A stretch of DNA of 26,187 bases. Origin: BNXB01 sp031556375 (GTDB lineage Bacteria; Bacteroidota; Bacteroidia; Bacteroidales; Azobacteroidaceae). The first letter of the stretch is position 1. Every line of letters begins with the position of its first letter. The notes beneath the pieces are model-generated. The model had not been told where the DNA came from. It saw only the letters and a program-made list of their open reading frames with translations, and did no database searches. A program made the position numbers and the translations under genes. The stretch is taken from NCBI GenBank assembly GCA_031556375.1, contig JAVBTA010000049.1, positions 1 through 26,187 on the forward strand. The letters are read 5' to 3'. Positions 15,286 to 22,768 of this stretch are shown here, piece by piece.

Positions 15286-17123
15286 ATAAAAAAATTATAA
15301 TGACGATGAGAAAACTTCTTTTCTTATTTATTTTATTCCTCACCGGAGGTTTTACGGCACTTGCACAAGATGTGACGTTCAAAGCTTCTGCTCCGGCAAC
15401 AGTAGTGCTAGGACAACAATTCAGGTTAACTTATGCGACTACCGGAAAACAGGGAAAAGATTTAAGGATTCCGGATCTGACAGGTTTTGATATAGTTTTT
15501 AGTGCAAATCAGGAATCGCACAACTCTACGCTATCAAATGGACAATACGTCACAATAAGCTCTTATTCAACAGTGTACACCCTGATTGCAAATAAGGAAG
15601 GTAGTTTTACCATTCCTCCGGCAACTATCAAAGTCGGGAATAGCGAATACAAATCCAATTCTGTTACTATCAAAGTTTTACCAAAAGATAAGGAAAATGA
15701 TGCTGTAGCTCAGCAAGCACAATCCGGAGGGACTTCCGGTGTTAATAATGAAAGCTTGTTTGTTAGGATGCATGTTACAAAAACCTCTGTTTATGAAAAT
15801 GAAGGATTTTTAGTGACATTCAAACTTTATTCTTTACATAACATCAGTGGATTTGAAAACATTAAATTCCCTGAATTTGAAGGGTTTATAGTTCAGGACA
15901 TTGAAATGCCCAAAGATGCACAACTAGTACAGGAAAACTACAATGGAAGAAACTACCTGTCATTAGTTATCAAACAATCGATTTTATATCCACAACATAC
16001 GGGTAATATCACTATCGGTTCCGGAAAATTCGATGTTGTAGCACAGGTACGGACTCAACAACGGATCCAGAGTATATTTGATGGTTTTATGGACACTTAT
16101 GCTCCTGTAAAAAGATCATTGACAACTGCTCCTGTAACAGTTAATGTAAAGCCTCTTCCAGCCGGAAAACCGGCATCATTCAGTGGAGCGCTCGGTGAAT
16201 ATACTCTGAAATCATCTATCAGTTCAAATAATGTCAAAGCTAATGAAGCGATAACAGTTAAAGTCAATATTTCAGGAAATGGTAATATCAAGCTAATCAG
16301 TAATCCGGAAATCGTATTTCCTAACGACTTTGATGTCTTTGATCCGAAAGTGGATTTATCTACAAAAGTAACAACTTCAGGTGTCAGCGGAGGAAAATCG
16401 ATTGAATACACAGCAGTTCCCCGTTACGCCGGAGATTTTGTCATTCCGAAAGCCGAATTTTCTTATTTCGATATAAAATCCGGTACTTACAAAACCTTAT
16501 ATACAGATGAATTCAAATTGCATGTTGAACCGGGAACCGGAGGATCGTCGTCCGGGAACTCTGCTGTGTTTAATGCAACAAACAAAGAAGACCTGAAACT
16601 TGTAGGACAAGATATCAGATATATCAAAACATCCGGAATAAATTACAGTCCTAAAGGAGAAACATTCTTTGGAGGACTAATATTCTGGTTAAGTTATATT
16701 ATTCCGGCTCTTTTATTCATTATTTTCTTTATTATTTACCGTAAACAAGCTGCCGAAAACGCAAACATAGCACTGGTTCGCACTAAAAAAGCCAATAAAG
16801 TAGCATCCAAACGTTTAAAACTTGCAGGTAAATTACTGAAAGAAAATAAGAAAGAGGAATTCTACGATGAAGTCCTGAAAGCTGTCTGGGGATATCTCAG
16901 CGATAAACTGAATATTCCGGTAGCATCACTTACAAAAGATAATGTTGAAACCGAGTTAAGCAGGTACGGTGTAGATGAAGCCCTGACCAAACAGTTTATG
17001 GACATCCTGAACACCTGTGAGTTCGCCCGTTATGCTCCCGCACAAGATTCATCAGGGATGGATAAATTGTACGAAGAAACGGTACAGGCTATTGACAAAA
17101 TGGAAAATACAATTAAGAAGTAA
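15279..17123 (+). CDS. batD: BatD, oxygen-tolerance family membrane protein
   Basis: The protein has up to 614 residues. A signal peptide ends at ...FTALAQ. A long periplasmic region of repeated beta domains runs to about residue 465 (VTFKASAPATVVLGQQFRLT, then SLFVRMHVTKTSVYENEGFL, then YTLKSSISSNNVKANEAITV, each starting a similar fold). One transmembrane helix at about 466-487 leads to a cytoplasmic helical tail (KRLKLAGKLLKENKKEEFYD, VWGYLSDKLNIPVASLTKDN). The methionine at 15279 overlaps batC by 7 bases, but starts at 15300 or 15306 (MTMRKLL) give a more standard signal peptide and are likely the true start. BatD is thought to be a partner of the BatA/BatB vWA proteins. Confidence 0.9.
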   Translation: MVNKKIIMTMRKLLFLFILFLTGGFTALAQDVTFKASAPATVVLGQQFRLTYATTGKQGKDLRIPDLTGFDIVFSANQESHNSTLSNGQYVTISSYSTVYTLIANKEGSFTIPPATIKVGNSEYKSNSVTIKVLPKDKENDAVAQQAQSGGTSGVNNESLFVRMHVTKTSVYENEGFLVTFKLYSLHNISGFENIKFPEFEGFIVQDIEMPKDAQLVQENYNGRNYLSLVIKQSILYPQHTGNITIGSGKFDVVAQVRTQQRIQSIFDGFMDTYAPVKRSLTTAPVTVNVKPLPAGKPASFSGALGEYTLKSSISSNNVKANEAITVKVNISGNGNIKLISNPEIVFPNDFDVFDPKVDLSTKVTTSGVSGGKSIEYTAVPRYAGDFVIPKAEFSYFDIKSGTYKTLYTDEFKLHVEPGTGGSSSGNSAVFNATNKEDLKLVGQDIRYIKTSGINYSPKGETFFGGLIFWLSYIIPALLFIIFFIIYRKQAAENANIALVRTKKANKVASKRLKLAGKLLKENKKEEFYDEVLKAVWGYLSDKLNIPVASLTKDNVETELSRYGVDEALTKQFMDILNTCEFARYAPAQDSSGMDKLYEETVQAIDKMENTIKK

Positions 17124-17134
17124 GGATTAGAAGT

Positions 17135-17878
17135 ATGAAAAAAATATTGTTATTATTAGCAGTTCTAATGGTAGGATTCTCTTCTAAAGCCCAGACTTTA
17201 GAAGAAGCAACTACAGCATATTCCAAAGGAGAGTTCAGTAAAGCTGTTGAGATATATGAAACCCTCCTGAAAACCAATGGAGAATCGGCTGAGATTTATT
17301 ATAACATCGGTAATTGTTATTACCGGTTAAATAAAACCGCTTCTGCTGTCCTGAATTACGAACGTGCATTGTTGCTTAACCCTGGGGATAAAGATACCCG
17401 TACAAACCTCGAAATTGCCAGATTAAAAGCAATTGACCGTATCGAGCCTGTGGGTGAATTTTTCCTGGTCGAATGGATGCAAAGTGTTCAAAACATGTTC
17501 AGCACCAATACCTGGAGCCTTTTAGGTACTATCTGCTTTCTTCTTTTGATCGGATGTCTGGTTTTATACTTTTTTTCCAGGAAAATCATCTTGAAAAAAT
17601 GTGGGTTCTACGCCGGAATAGGAATGGTCGTACTGTGTATTACTTGCAATATCTTTGCATATGAACAAAAGCAAAAGTTGACAAACAGGAATACTGCTAT
17701 TGTCTTTGCTGCTACTGTAACGATTAAAAGTACTCCTGATAATAGTGGAACCGATCTATTCTTACTTCATGAAGGAACAAAAGTGATAATAAAAAGTAAA
17801 CTGGGAAACTGGAACGAAATCGAAACTGCCGATGGTAATATAGGTTGGATCAAGATTGAAGATATTGAGGTTATATAA
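17135..17878 (+). CDS. batE: BatE, TPR protein with two membrane helices and an SH3-like end
   Basis: The protein has 247 residues. A signal peptide ends near residue 20 (FSSKAQ). TPR motifs occupy about 21-98 (ATTAYSKGEFSKAVEIYETL, EIYYNIGNCYYRLNKTASAV). Two membrane helices lie at about 127-147 and 155-175. Residues about 186-246 resemble a bacterial SH3-type domain (IVFAATVTIKSTPDNSGTDL, LLHEGTKVIIK, GWIKIEDIE), a fold often used to bind peptides or peptidoglycan. It lies 11 bases after batD and is the last gene of the operon, followed by a strong hairpin. Confidence 0.9.
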   Translation: MKKILLLLAVLMVGFSSKAQTLEEATTAYSKGEFSKAVEIYETLLKTNGESAEIYYNIGNCYYRLNKTASAVLNYERALLLNPGDKDTRTNLEIARLKAIDRIEPVGEFFLVEWMQSVQNMFSTNTWSLLGTICFLLLIGCLVLYFFSRKIILKKCGFYAGIGMVVLCITCNIFAYEQKQKLTNRNTAIVFAATVTIKSTPDNSGTDLFLLHEGTKVIIKSKLGNWNEIETADGNIGWIKIEDIEVI

Positions 17879-17902
17879 TTAAATCTATATATTTTAAATG
17901 AG

Positions 17903-17948
17903 AGTTAAGAAACTGTCTCACAATAAAATGAGACAACCCTTCTCAACT
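17903..17948. terminator. Bidirectional hairpin terminator between bat operon and MATE pair
   Basis: The core arms tgtctca (17914-17920) and tgagaca (17929-17935) pair around an A-rich loop. The outer arms agttaagaa (17903-17911) and ttctcaact (17940-17948) pair with one mismatch, giving a long two-part stem. The site lies between two convergent genes. Similar tgtctca/tgagaca hairpins are common in intergenic spaces of Bacteroidales, from memory. Confidence 0.6.
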
Positions 17949-17969
17949 GACACAGGCATCTTCTTTCTA

Positions 17970-18599
17970 TTAAATCTTTAATCCGGTTTTCAGAAAAGAA
18001 CGAATATATTCCGTCGTTTCCTCTATTCCCAACAACGATGCATTGACACATAAATGATAAGAAGAAGCGGCTCCCCAGGTTTTTCCCGTATAATAATTAT
18101 AATAACTCGCACGCTGTTTATCCACACGCTCCATCATATCCCTGGCTTTGTCCGGGGATATTTTTTCATATTCAATTATATTTTTTATCCGGTCTTGTTC
18201 ATCTGCACAAACAAAAATATTAATACACCTCGGATAGTCTCTTAATATATAGTCTGCACACCGGCCGACAAATACACAAGAATCTTTTTTTGCTAATTCC
18301 CGGATCACATCACTCTGGATCTTGAATAAAGTCTCGTTCTGGAGATAATTATCCATATATCCTTCACCTCCCATACTGGAAAACCAACCGAAAATACTCT
18401 CAAAAAAACTGAATCTTGTTTTTTCGTCTGCATTTTCAAAAAACTCTTTTCCCAAACCGCTTTCCCGGGCTGCGATATTTATTAATTCCTTATCATAAAA
18501 AGAAATATCCATCGATCCGGCAAGCTTTTCTCCAATGATACGTCCTCCACTACCTAGCTGGCGACCTATATTTACAATATACTTCTCACTCATAACCAC
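17970..18599 (-). CDS. Cytidylate-kinase-like family protein
   Basis: The protein has 209 residues and matches the cytidylate-kinase-like (Cmk2) family. The P-loop-like motif GRQLGSGGRIIGEKLA is at residues 12-27. A VGRCADYIL motif is at about 111-119. An Arg-containing lid region follows (DKARDMMERVDKQRASYYNY at about 150-170). Typical cytidylate kinase (Cmk) is a different branch of about 230 residues, so the substrate here is uncertain. A start two residues later (MSEKYIV) is equally possible. The gene starts 5 bases after the MATE gene ends, so the pair forms one transcript, an arrangement I recall as common in Bacteroidales. It is convergent with batE. Confidence 0.8.
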   Translation of the reverse strand: MVMSEKYIVNIGRQLGSGGRIIGEKLAGSMDISFYDKELINIAARESGLGKEFFENADEKTRFSFFESIFGWFSSMGGEGYMDNYLQNETLFKIQSDVIRELAKKDSCVFVGRCADYILRDYPRCINIFVCADEQDRIKNIIEYEKISPDKARDMMERVDKQRASYYNYYTGKTWGAASSYHLCVNASLLGIEETTEYIRSFLKTGLKI

Positions 18600-18604
18600 C
18601 TATA

Positions 18605-19960
18605 TTATAAAGAATTATATTTTTTGAATTTCTTGATTTCATTTGTCAACAATGTCAAAGAAATAATGATTGACAATGCATCTGCTATAGGCATACTTAT
18701 CCAGACACCATTTATCCCCAAATAATGAGGAAGAATAAGCAAACAAGGAATCAGAAACAATACCTGACGGGTAACAGACAGGAAAATAGCTTTCCCAGGT
18801 TTTCCTATACTTTGGAAAAAAGTGGACGTAACCATCTGAAATCCTACTAACGGATAAATACAGAATACAATACGCATCCCTGTTACTGCAAGATTTGTCA
18901 GATCATCATCTGTTGTAAAGACCGAAGCCACAGCATGAGGAATCAATTCAGCAATCAAAAAACCAATGGTCATAACTACCGTTGCTATGATGATCGCTTT
19001 TTTCAGGACTTCCATCACACGAGGATATAATCCCGCACCATAATTATATCCTGCAATAGGCTGCATCCCCTGGTTAACACCCATCACAATCATAACAAAC
19101 AGAAAAGCCACTCGGTTTACAATCCCGTATGCTCCGACAGCCAGGTCTCCTCCTGTTCTTATCAACCCCTGATTGATCAAAACAACAATCACACATGAAG
19201 CCGCATTCATCAGGAACGGCGCCATACCGATCGACAAGGAATCCTTGACAATATTTTTTTTCAGCCGGTAAATTCCTTTTTTCAAATGAATGAAATTATT
19301 CTTATCACTGAATATATGAATCTGCCAGGCTAATACCACAATCTGAGAAATAACTGTAGCACAAGCACTTCCCCTGATCCCCCAGCCAAATCCGAAGATA
19401 AACAAGGGATTAAGTACCATATTGATCATCACTGTAAAAATCGTTGAAAACATCGCTTTTTTAGGATGACCGGATGAACGCAACATGGCATTCAGTCCAA
19501 AGTACATGTGAGTCACCACATTACCACAAAGCAGGATTTGCATAAAATCGTAGGCATAAGGCAAAGTCTGATCACTTGCCCCAAAGAAATAAAGCAATGG
19601 TTTTAGAAATATCAGAATGACTATCGAATATGCCAATCCGAATATCAGGTTCAATACGAATACATTGCCCAGAATATTATTCGCCGTGTCATAATCTTTC
19701 TGCCCCAAACGGACAGATAGCAATGTAGATGCCCCTATTCCAACCAAAGAACCAAAGGCCGCCGCCAGGTTCATCAGAGGAAAAGTTATTGCCAGTCCGG
19801 ATAGAGCCATAGCCCCTACTCCATGACCGATAAAAATACTATCAGTAATATTATATAACGATGCCGCTGTCATTGCAATAATCGCCGGAATGGCATATTG
19901 CATGAGTAATTTCCCGACATTCTCGGTACCTAATGCGATTGGAGCTCCTTCTTTTGCCAC
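18605..19960 (-). CDS. MATE family efflux transporter
   Basis: The protein has 451 residues and about 12 transmembrane helices, in two similar halves, as for multidrug and toxin extrusion transporters that exchange drugs for Na+ or H+. The N-terminal hallmark is clear: LLMQYAIPAIIAMTAASLYN, ITDSIFIGHGVG, then GIGASTLLSVRLGQKDYDTA. The second half shows GVNQGMQPIAGYNYGA at about 295-310, the conserved Q-PI-GYN-GA signature. Length is normal. The substrate cannot be read from sequence. A promoter with TAACTTTG lies just upstream on the minus strand. Confidence 0.93.
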   Translation of the reverse strand: MAKEGAPIALGTENVGKLLMQYAIPAIIAMTAASLYNITDSIFIGHGVGAMALSGLAITFPLMNLAAAFGSLVGIGASTLLSVRLGQKDYDTANNILGNVFVLNLIFGLAYSIVILIFLKPLLYFFGASDQTLPYAYDFMQILLCGNVVTHMYFGLNAMLRSSGHPKKAMFSTIFTVMINMVLNPLFIFGFGWGIRGSACATVISQIVVLAWQIHIFSDKNNFIHLKKGIYRLKKNIVKDSLSIGMAPFLMNAASCVIVVLINQGLIRTGGDLAVGAYGIVNRVAFLFVMIVMGVNQGMQPIAGYNYGAGLYPRVMEVLKKAIIIATVVMTIGFLIAELIPHAVASVFTTDDDLTNLAVTGMRIVFCIYPLVGFQMVTSTFFQSIGKPGKAIFLSVTRQVLFLIPCLLILPHYLGINGVWISMPIADALSIIISLTLLTNEIKKFKKYNSL

Positions 19961-19982
19961 GATAATTCAGGTATTTAATAAA

Positions 19983-20014
19983 CAAAGTTAGTCATTTATT
20001 GACTACTTACCAAT
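19983..20014 (-). promoter_or_regulatory. Promoter of the MATE/cytidylate-kinase-like pair
   Basis: On the minus strand, TAACTTTG (19983-19990) matches TANNTTTG, and ATTG (20011-20014) lies 20 bases before it as a -33 box. The start codon is 22 bases downstream of the -7 box. Confidence 0.55.
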
Positions 20015-20029
20015 AAATTTAAACCAAAG

Positions 20030-20173
20030 ATGGCATCCCAGTACAAAGAAATGGGCATGAATCGTGGTTATCTTTACAAAAAATCTTATCTTTGACCTCG
20101 AAAATACTATCAACATTTCAAAGACGCATTCGGGGTGAATCCTAACGAATACAACAAACAATTTGAGACATAA
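20030..20173 (+). pseudogene. Remnant of an AraC-type regulator C-terminus
   Basis: A single frame reads MASQYKEMGMNRGYLYKK, then hits TGA at 20093-20095. The same frame then continues KYYQHFKDAFGVNPNEYNKQ to TAA at 20171-20173. The first piece resembles the first helix-turn-helix of an AraC domain (MGM-R--LY-K). The second is the classic end of the second one (YF---FK-AFGV-PNEY). The roughly 45 residues that normally separate them are missing. It is therefore a deleted, stop-containing gene relic, lying just upstream of the Gfo/Idh/MocA gene and overlapping the divergent MATE promoter. Confidence 0.55.
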
Positions 20174-20227
20174 TTTTCCGATTATGCTCATTATTAATCA
20201 TAAAACTCAATAAAACTATTATTTATC

Positions 20228-21664
20228 ATGGACAACGCTCGTAGAGATTTTATCAGGAAGGCTTCCGTATTGGGCTTAGGGACGGTTGCTGCTTCTGCAG
20301 TATCCTCTGTCTCGGCAAATACGGCTGATCCCCAAAAAGACACAAAAAAGAAAGATGCTAAACCAAGAAGTGCAAACGACAAACTGCGTGTTGGACTTAT
20401 AGGAGCAGGTGCACGTTCAAGAGAGCATGTAAGTAATATCCTTGCTTTAGGTGGAGAGTTGATCGCAGTCAGCGATATCCTGGATTCGGCTATCAAAGCG
20501 ACTCAGGATCTGGTTGCGAAAAAAGGAGGAAAAGCGCCTAAGGTATACACCGGACATGATCGCGCTTTCGAAGAAATGTTGGAAAAAGAAACTTTCGATG
20601 CTATCATTATCGCCAGCCCATGGGAATGGCACGTTCCGATGTCGGTTGCGGCAATGAAAGCAGGTGTTCCTTATGTAGGCGTTGAGGTTTCGGCTGCAAA
20701 TACATTGGAGGAGTGCTGGGATCTGGTCAACGTATCGGAACAAACCGGCAGTCACCTGATGATCATGGAGAATGTTTGTTATCGTCGCGACGTTATGGCT
20801 GTACTTAATATGGTACGTCAAGGCCTGTTCGGCGAATTGATCCACTGCCGTTGCGGTTACGAACATGACCTGCGTGATGTGAAATTCAACGACGGAACAA
20901 AATACGGTTACAAAAAGGGCGACAACCTCTACATGGGAGAGAAAGCGGCTTACGAAGCGCATTGGAGAACTAACCACTCCATCACCCGTAACGGGGACCT
21001 TTATCCTACACACGGAGCCGGCCCTGTTGCCAACTGCTTAGATATTAACCGAGGAAACCGCTTCCTGAGCCTATCAGCTATGGGAACTCAATCACGCGGT
21101 CTGCATAAATTCATTATCGACAACGGGGGTAAAGATCATCCTTATGCAAACATCAACTTCAATTGCGGAGATATTGTTACTTCGATGATCAAATGTGCTA
21201 ACGGTCAAACGGTAATCGTTACTCACGATACCAACTCTCCACGTCCTTATTCTCTTGGTTTCAGAATCCAGGGTACAGACGGTTTGTGGATGAACGACGG
21301 CAACAATATCTATGTGGAAGGTAAATCACAACCTCACAGATGGGATAAGAGCGACGAATGGATCCAAAAATACGATCATCGACTGTGGTCTGAACTGGAA
21401 GCGAAAGCGAAAGAAGCCGGTCACGGTGGTATGGACTTCATCATGATGTACGATTTATTTGAAGCAATCAAGAAAGGGACTCCTCCCCCATTAGATGCAT
21501 ACGATGCAGCAGCATGGAGTGCGATTTCTCCGCTTTCCGAAATGTCTATTGCTAACGGGGGCGGCTTGGTCGATTTCCCGGACTTCACCAGAGGACAATG
21601 GATTAAACGGAAACCAAGTTTTGCTATTGATGAGAAATATCCGGTGCCTGTAAAGCCTTACTAA
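20228..21664 (+). CDS. Tat-exported Gfo/Idh/MocA family protein, GH109-like
   Basis: The protein has 478 residues. A twin-arginine signal (RRDFIRKAS at 5-13, then an Ala/Ser-rich hydrophobic core to about 30) suggests folded export. A Rossmann domain begins LRVGLIGAGARSREH (53-67). EVSAANTLEECWDLV (153-167) and a C-terminal domain with RNGDLYPTHGAGPVA (254-268) follow. The NG-LYPTHG-GPVA motif is characteristic of GH109, whose known members cleave alpha-N-acetylgalactosamine using bound NAD+. The third glycine of the GxGxxG loop is Ser64 here. It is longer than typical GH109 (about 440-460) because of the long signal and Lys-rich linker. The role is probably periplasmic glycan processing, but a plain oxidoreductase cannot be excluded. 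No promoter is obvious, and the gene is monocistronic. Confidence 0.85.
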   Translation: MDNARRDFIRKASVLGLGTVAASAVSSVSANTADPQKDTKKKDAKPRSANDKLRVGLIGAGARSREHVSNILALGGELIAVSDILDSAIKATQDLVAKKGGKAPKVYTGHDRAFEEMLEKETFDAIIIASPWEWHVPMSVAAMKAGVPYVGVEVSAANTLEECWDLVNVSEQTGSHLMIMENVCYRRDVMAVLNMVRQGLFGELIHCRCGYEHDLRDVKFNDGTKYGYKKGDNLYMGEKAAYEAHWRTNHSITRNGDLYPTHGAGPVANCLDINRGNRFLSLSAMGTQSRGLHKFIIDNGGKDHPYANINFNCGDIVTSMIKCANGQTVIVTHDTNSPRPYSLGFRIQGTDGLWMNDGNNIYVEGKSQPHRWDKSDEWIQKYDHRLWSELEAKAKEAGHGGMDFIMMYDLFEAIKKGTPPPLDAYDAAAWSAISPLSEMSIANGGGLVDFPDFTRGQWIKRKPSFAIDEKYPVPVKPY

Positions 21665-21696
21665 ATATTAGGGCATAAATTAGGTAATAATTGTTT

Positions 21697-21754
21697 CAAG
21701 CGCAGCGATGATTTAGCTATGTCATAAGTGCATAAGAGATTGTCGTTGCGCTTG
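21697..21754. repeat. Long inverted repeat in the 211-bp intergenic gap
   Basis: The arms caagcgcagcga (21697-21708) and tcgttgcgcttg (21743-21754) are complementary at 11 of 12 positions (the last is a G-T wobble) and enclose a 34-base loop. They are more GC-rich than the AT-rich flanks. No open frame or RNA gene was recognised in 21665-21875 otherwise. It could be a terminator of the gene ending at 21664 or a relic of a small mobile repeat. Confidence 0.6.
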
Positions 21755-21819
21755 TGGCACACAAGATATTAATTAATTGGAAAACAAAAATTGTATTACA
21801 CATATAATTTAATTACCTT

Positions 21820-21827
21820 TAACTTTG
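21820..21827 (+). promoter_or_regulatory. Candidate -7 element for the first KilA-N gene
   Basis: TAACTTTG matches TANNTTTG and lies 48 bases before the KilA-N start. No clear -33 TTTG is seen 19-21 bases upstream. Confidence 0.4.
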
Positions 21828-21875
21828 AACTGTCAAAATTAGAACAGATAAAACAACTAATCAAAACACAATATT

Positions 21876-22676
21876 ATGGCAAAAATTACTGTAAAAGATA
21901 CAGAAGTAACAATTATTCAAATAAACCAAGACGATTATCTCTGCCTGACAGATATGATTAAAGCTAAAGATGGGGACTTTTTCGTTACGGATTGGTTACG
22001 AAATCGTAATACCTTAGAATATCTCGGAATATGGGAACAAGTGTATAATCTCAATTTTAATTATGGCGAATTCGCCATAATTAAAAGTCAGGCGGGACTC
22101 AATAATTTTAAAATCAGTGCAAAGGAGTTTGTTGCTCGCACAAATGCAATTGGCCTACAAGCAAAAGCAGGAAGATATGGCGGAACTTATGCTCATAAAG
22201 ATATTGCATTTGAATTTGCCATGTGGATAAGTCCTGAATTCAAAATATACATAGTCAAAGAATTTCAACGACTCAAAGAACAAGAACAGAAACAATTAGG
22301 TTGGAGCGCAAAACGGGAACTTTCCAAAATTAATTATCACATTCATACTGATGCAGTGAAACAAAACCTTATTCCTGTTGAACTTACACCTTTAGAAACA
22401 AATATTATATACGCAACTGAAGCTGAGGTGTTAAATGTTGCCCTATTCGGACTAACAGCCAAACAATGGAGAGAAACAAATCCTGAAATGAAAGGTAATA
22501 TCCGCGATTATGCAACTATCAACGAACTGATATGTTTGTCTAATATGGAAAACCTAAATGCAGTATTCATCAATGAAGGACTTCCTCAAAAAGACAGATT
22601 AATAAAGCTAAACCAAATAGCCATTCAACAAATGAAAGTGTTGCATGAAGTAGAGAGTCGAAAAATACTAAAGTAG
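21876..22676 (+). CDS. KilA-N domain-containing protein (266 aa)
   Basis: The N-terminal domain (about 1-135) is KilA-N: DDYLCLTDMIKAKDGDFFVT, then WLRNRNTLEYLGIWE, then KISAKEFVARTNAIGL, AGRYGGTYAHKDIAFEFAMW and SPEFKIYIVKEFQRLKE. KilA-N is a DNA-binding module found in phage, large DNA viruses and bacterial accessory regions. The C-terminal half (about 140-266: LSKINYHIHTDAVKQNLIP, then LNVALFGLTAKQWRETNPE) is a conserved partner domain of unknown role. Codons 61-70 sit on a perfect 32-bp palindrome centred between Glu65 and Phe66. A related but N-terminally truncated gene lies 2 kb downstream, on the other side of a radical SAM gene. It has its own candidate promoter. The biological role is unknown. 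Confidence 0.88.
   Translation: MAKITVKDTEVTIIQINQDDYLCLTDMIKAKDGDFFVTDWLRNRNTLEYLGIWEQVYNLNFNYGEFAIIKSQAGLNNFKISAKEFVARTNAIGLQAKAGRYGGTYAHKDIAFEFAMWISPEFKIYIVKEFQRLKEQEQKQLGWSAKRELSKINYHIHTDAVKQNLIPVELTPLETNIIYATEAEVLNVALFGLTAKQWRETNPEMKGNIRDYATINELICLSNMENLNAVFINEGLPQKDRLIKLNQIAIQQMKVLHEVESRKILK
22055..22086. repeat. Perfect 32-bp palindrome inside the KilA-N gene, codon-phased
   Basis: The left arm ttttaattatggcgaa (22055-22070) is the exact reverse complement of the right arm ttcgccataattaaaa (22071-22086), with no loop. The axis falls on a codon boundary, so codons F-N-Y-G-E are mirrored by F-A-I-I-K, each right-hand codon being the reverse complement of its partner. Confidence 0.97.
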
Positions 22677-22768
22677 AGATTTAAAAATTGGCAAATTTGG
22701 ACTTAAAATTCATATAAAAACAACTGGTTGAAGAAATAATAAAAAATCAGCAATTAAAAAACAACAAG

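Noticed and set aside
20447..21013. 188-codon minus-strand open frame
   Set aside because: It lies entirely opposite the GH109-like gene, whose motifs are clear on the plus strand, and has no plausible domain or promoter.
21665..21875. Possible tRNA or structured RNA in the gap after the GH109-like gene
   Set aside because: The inverted repeat does not fit a cloverleaf, has no CCA or T-loop sequence, and matches no riboswitch I recognise.
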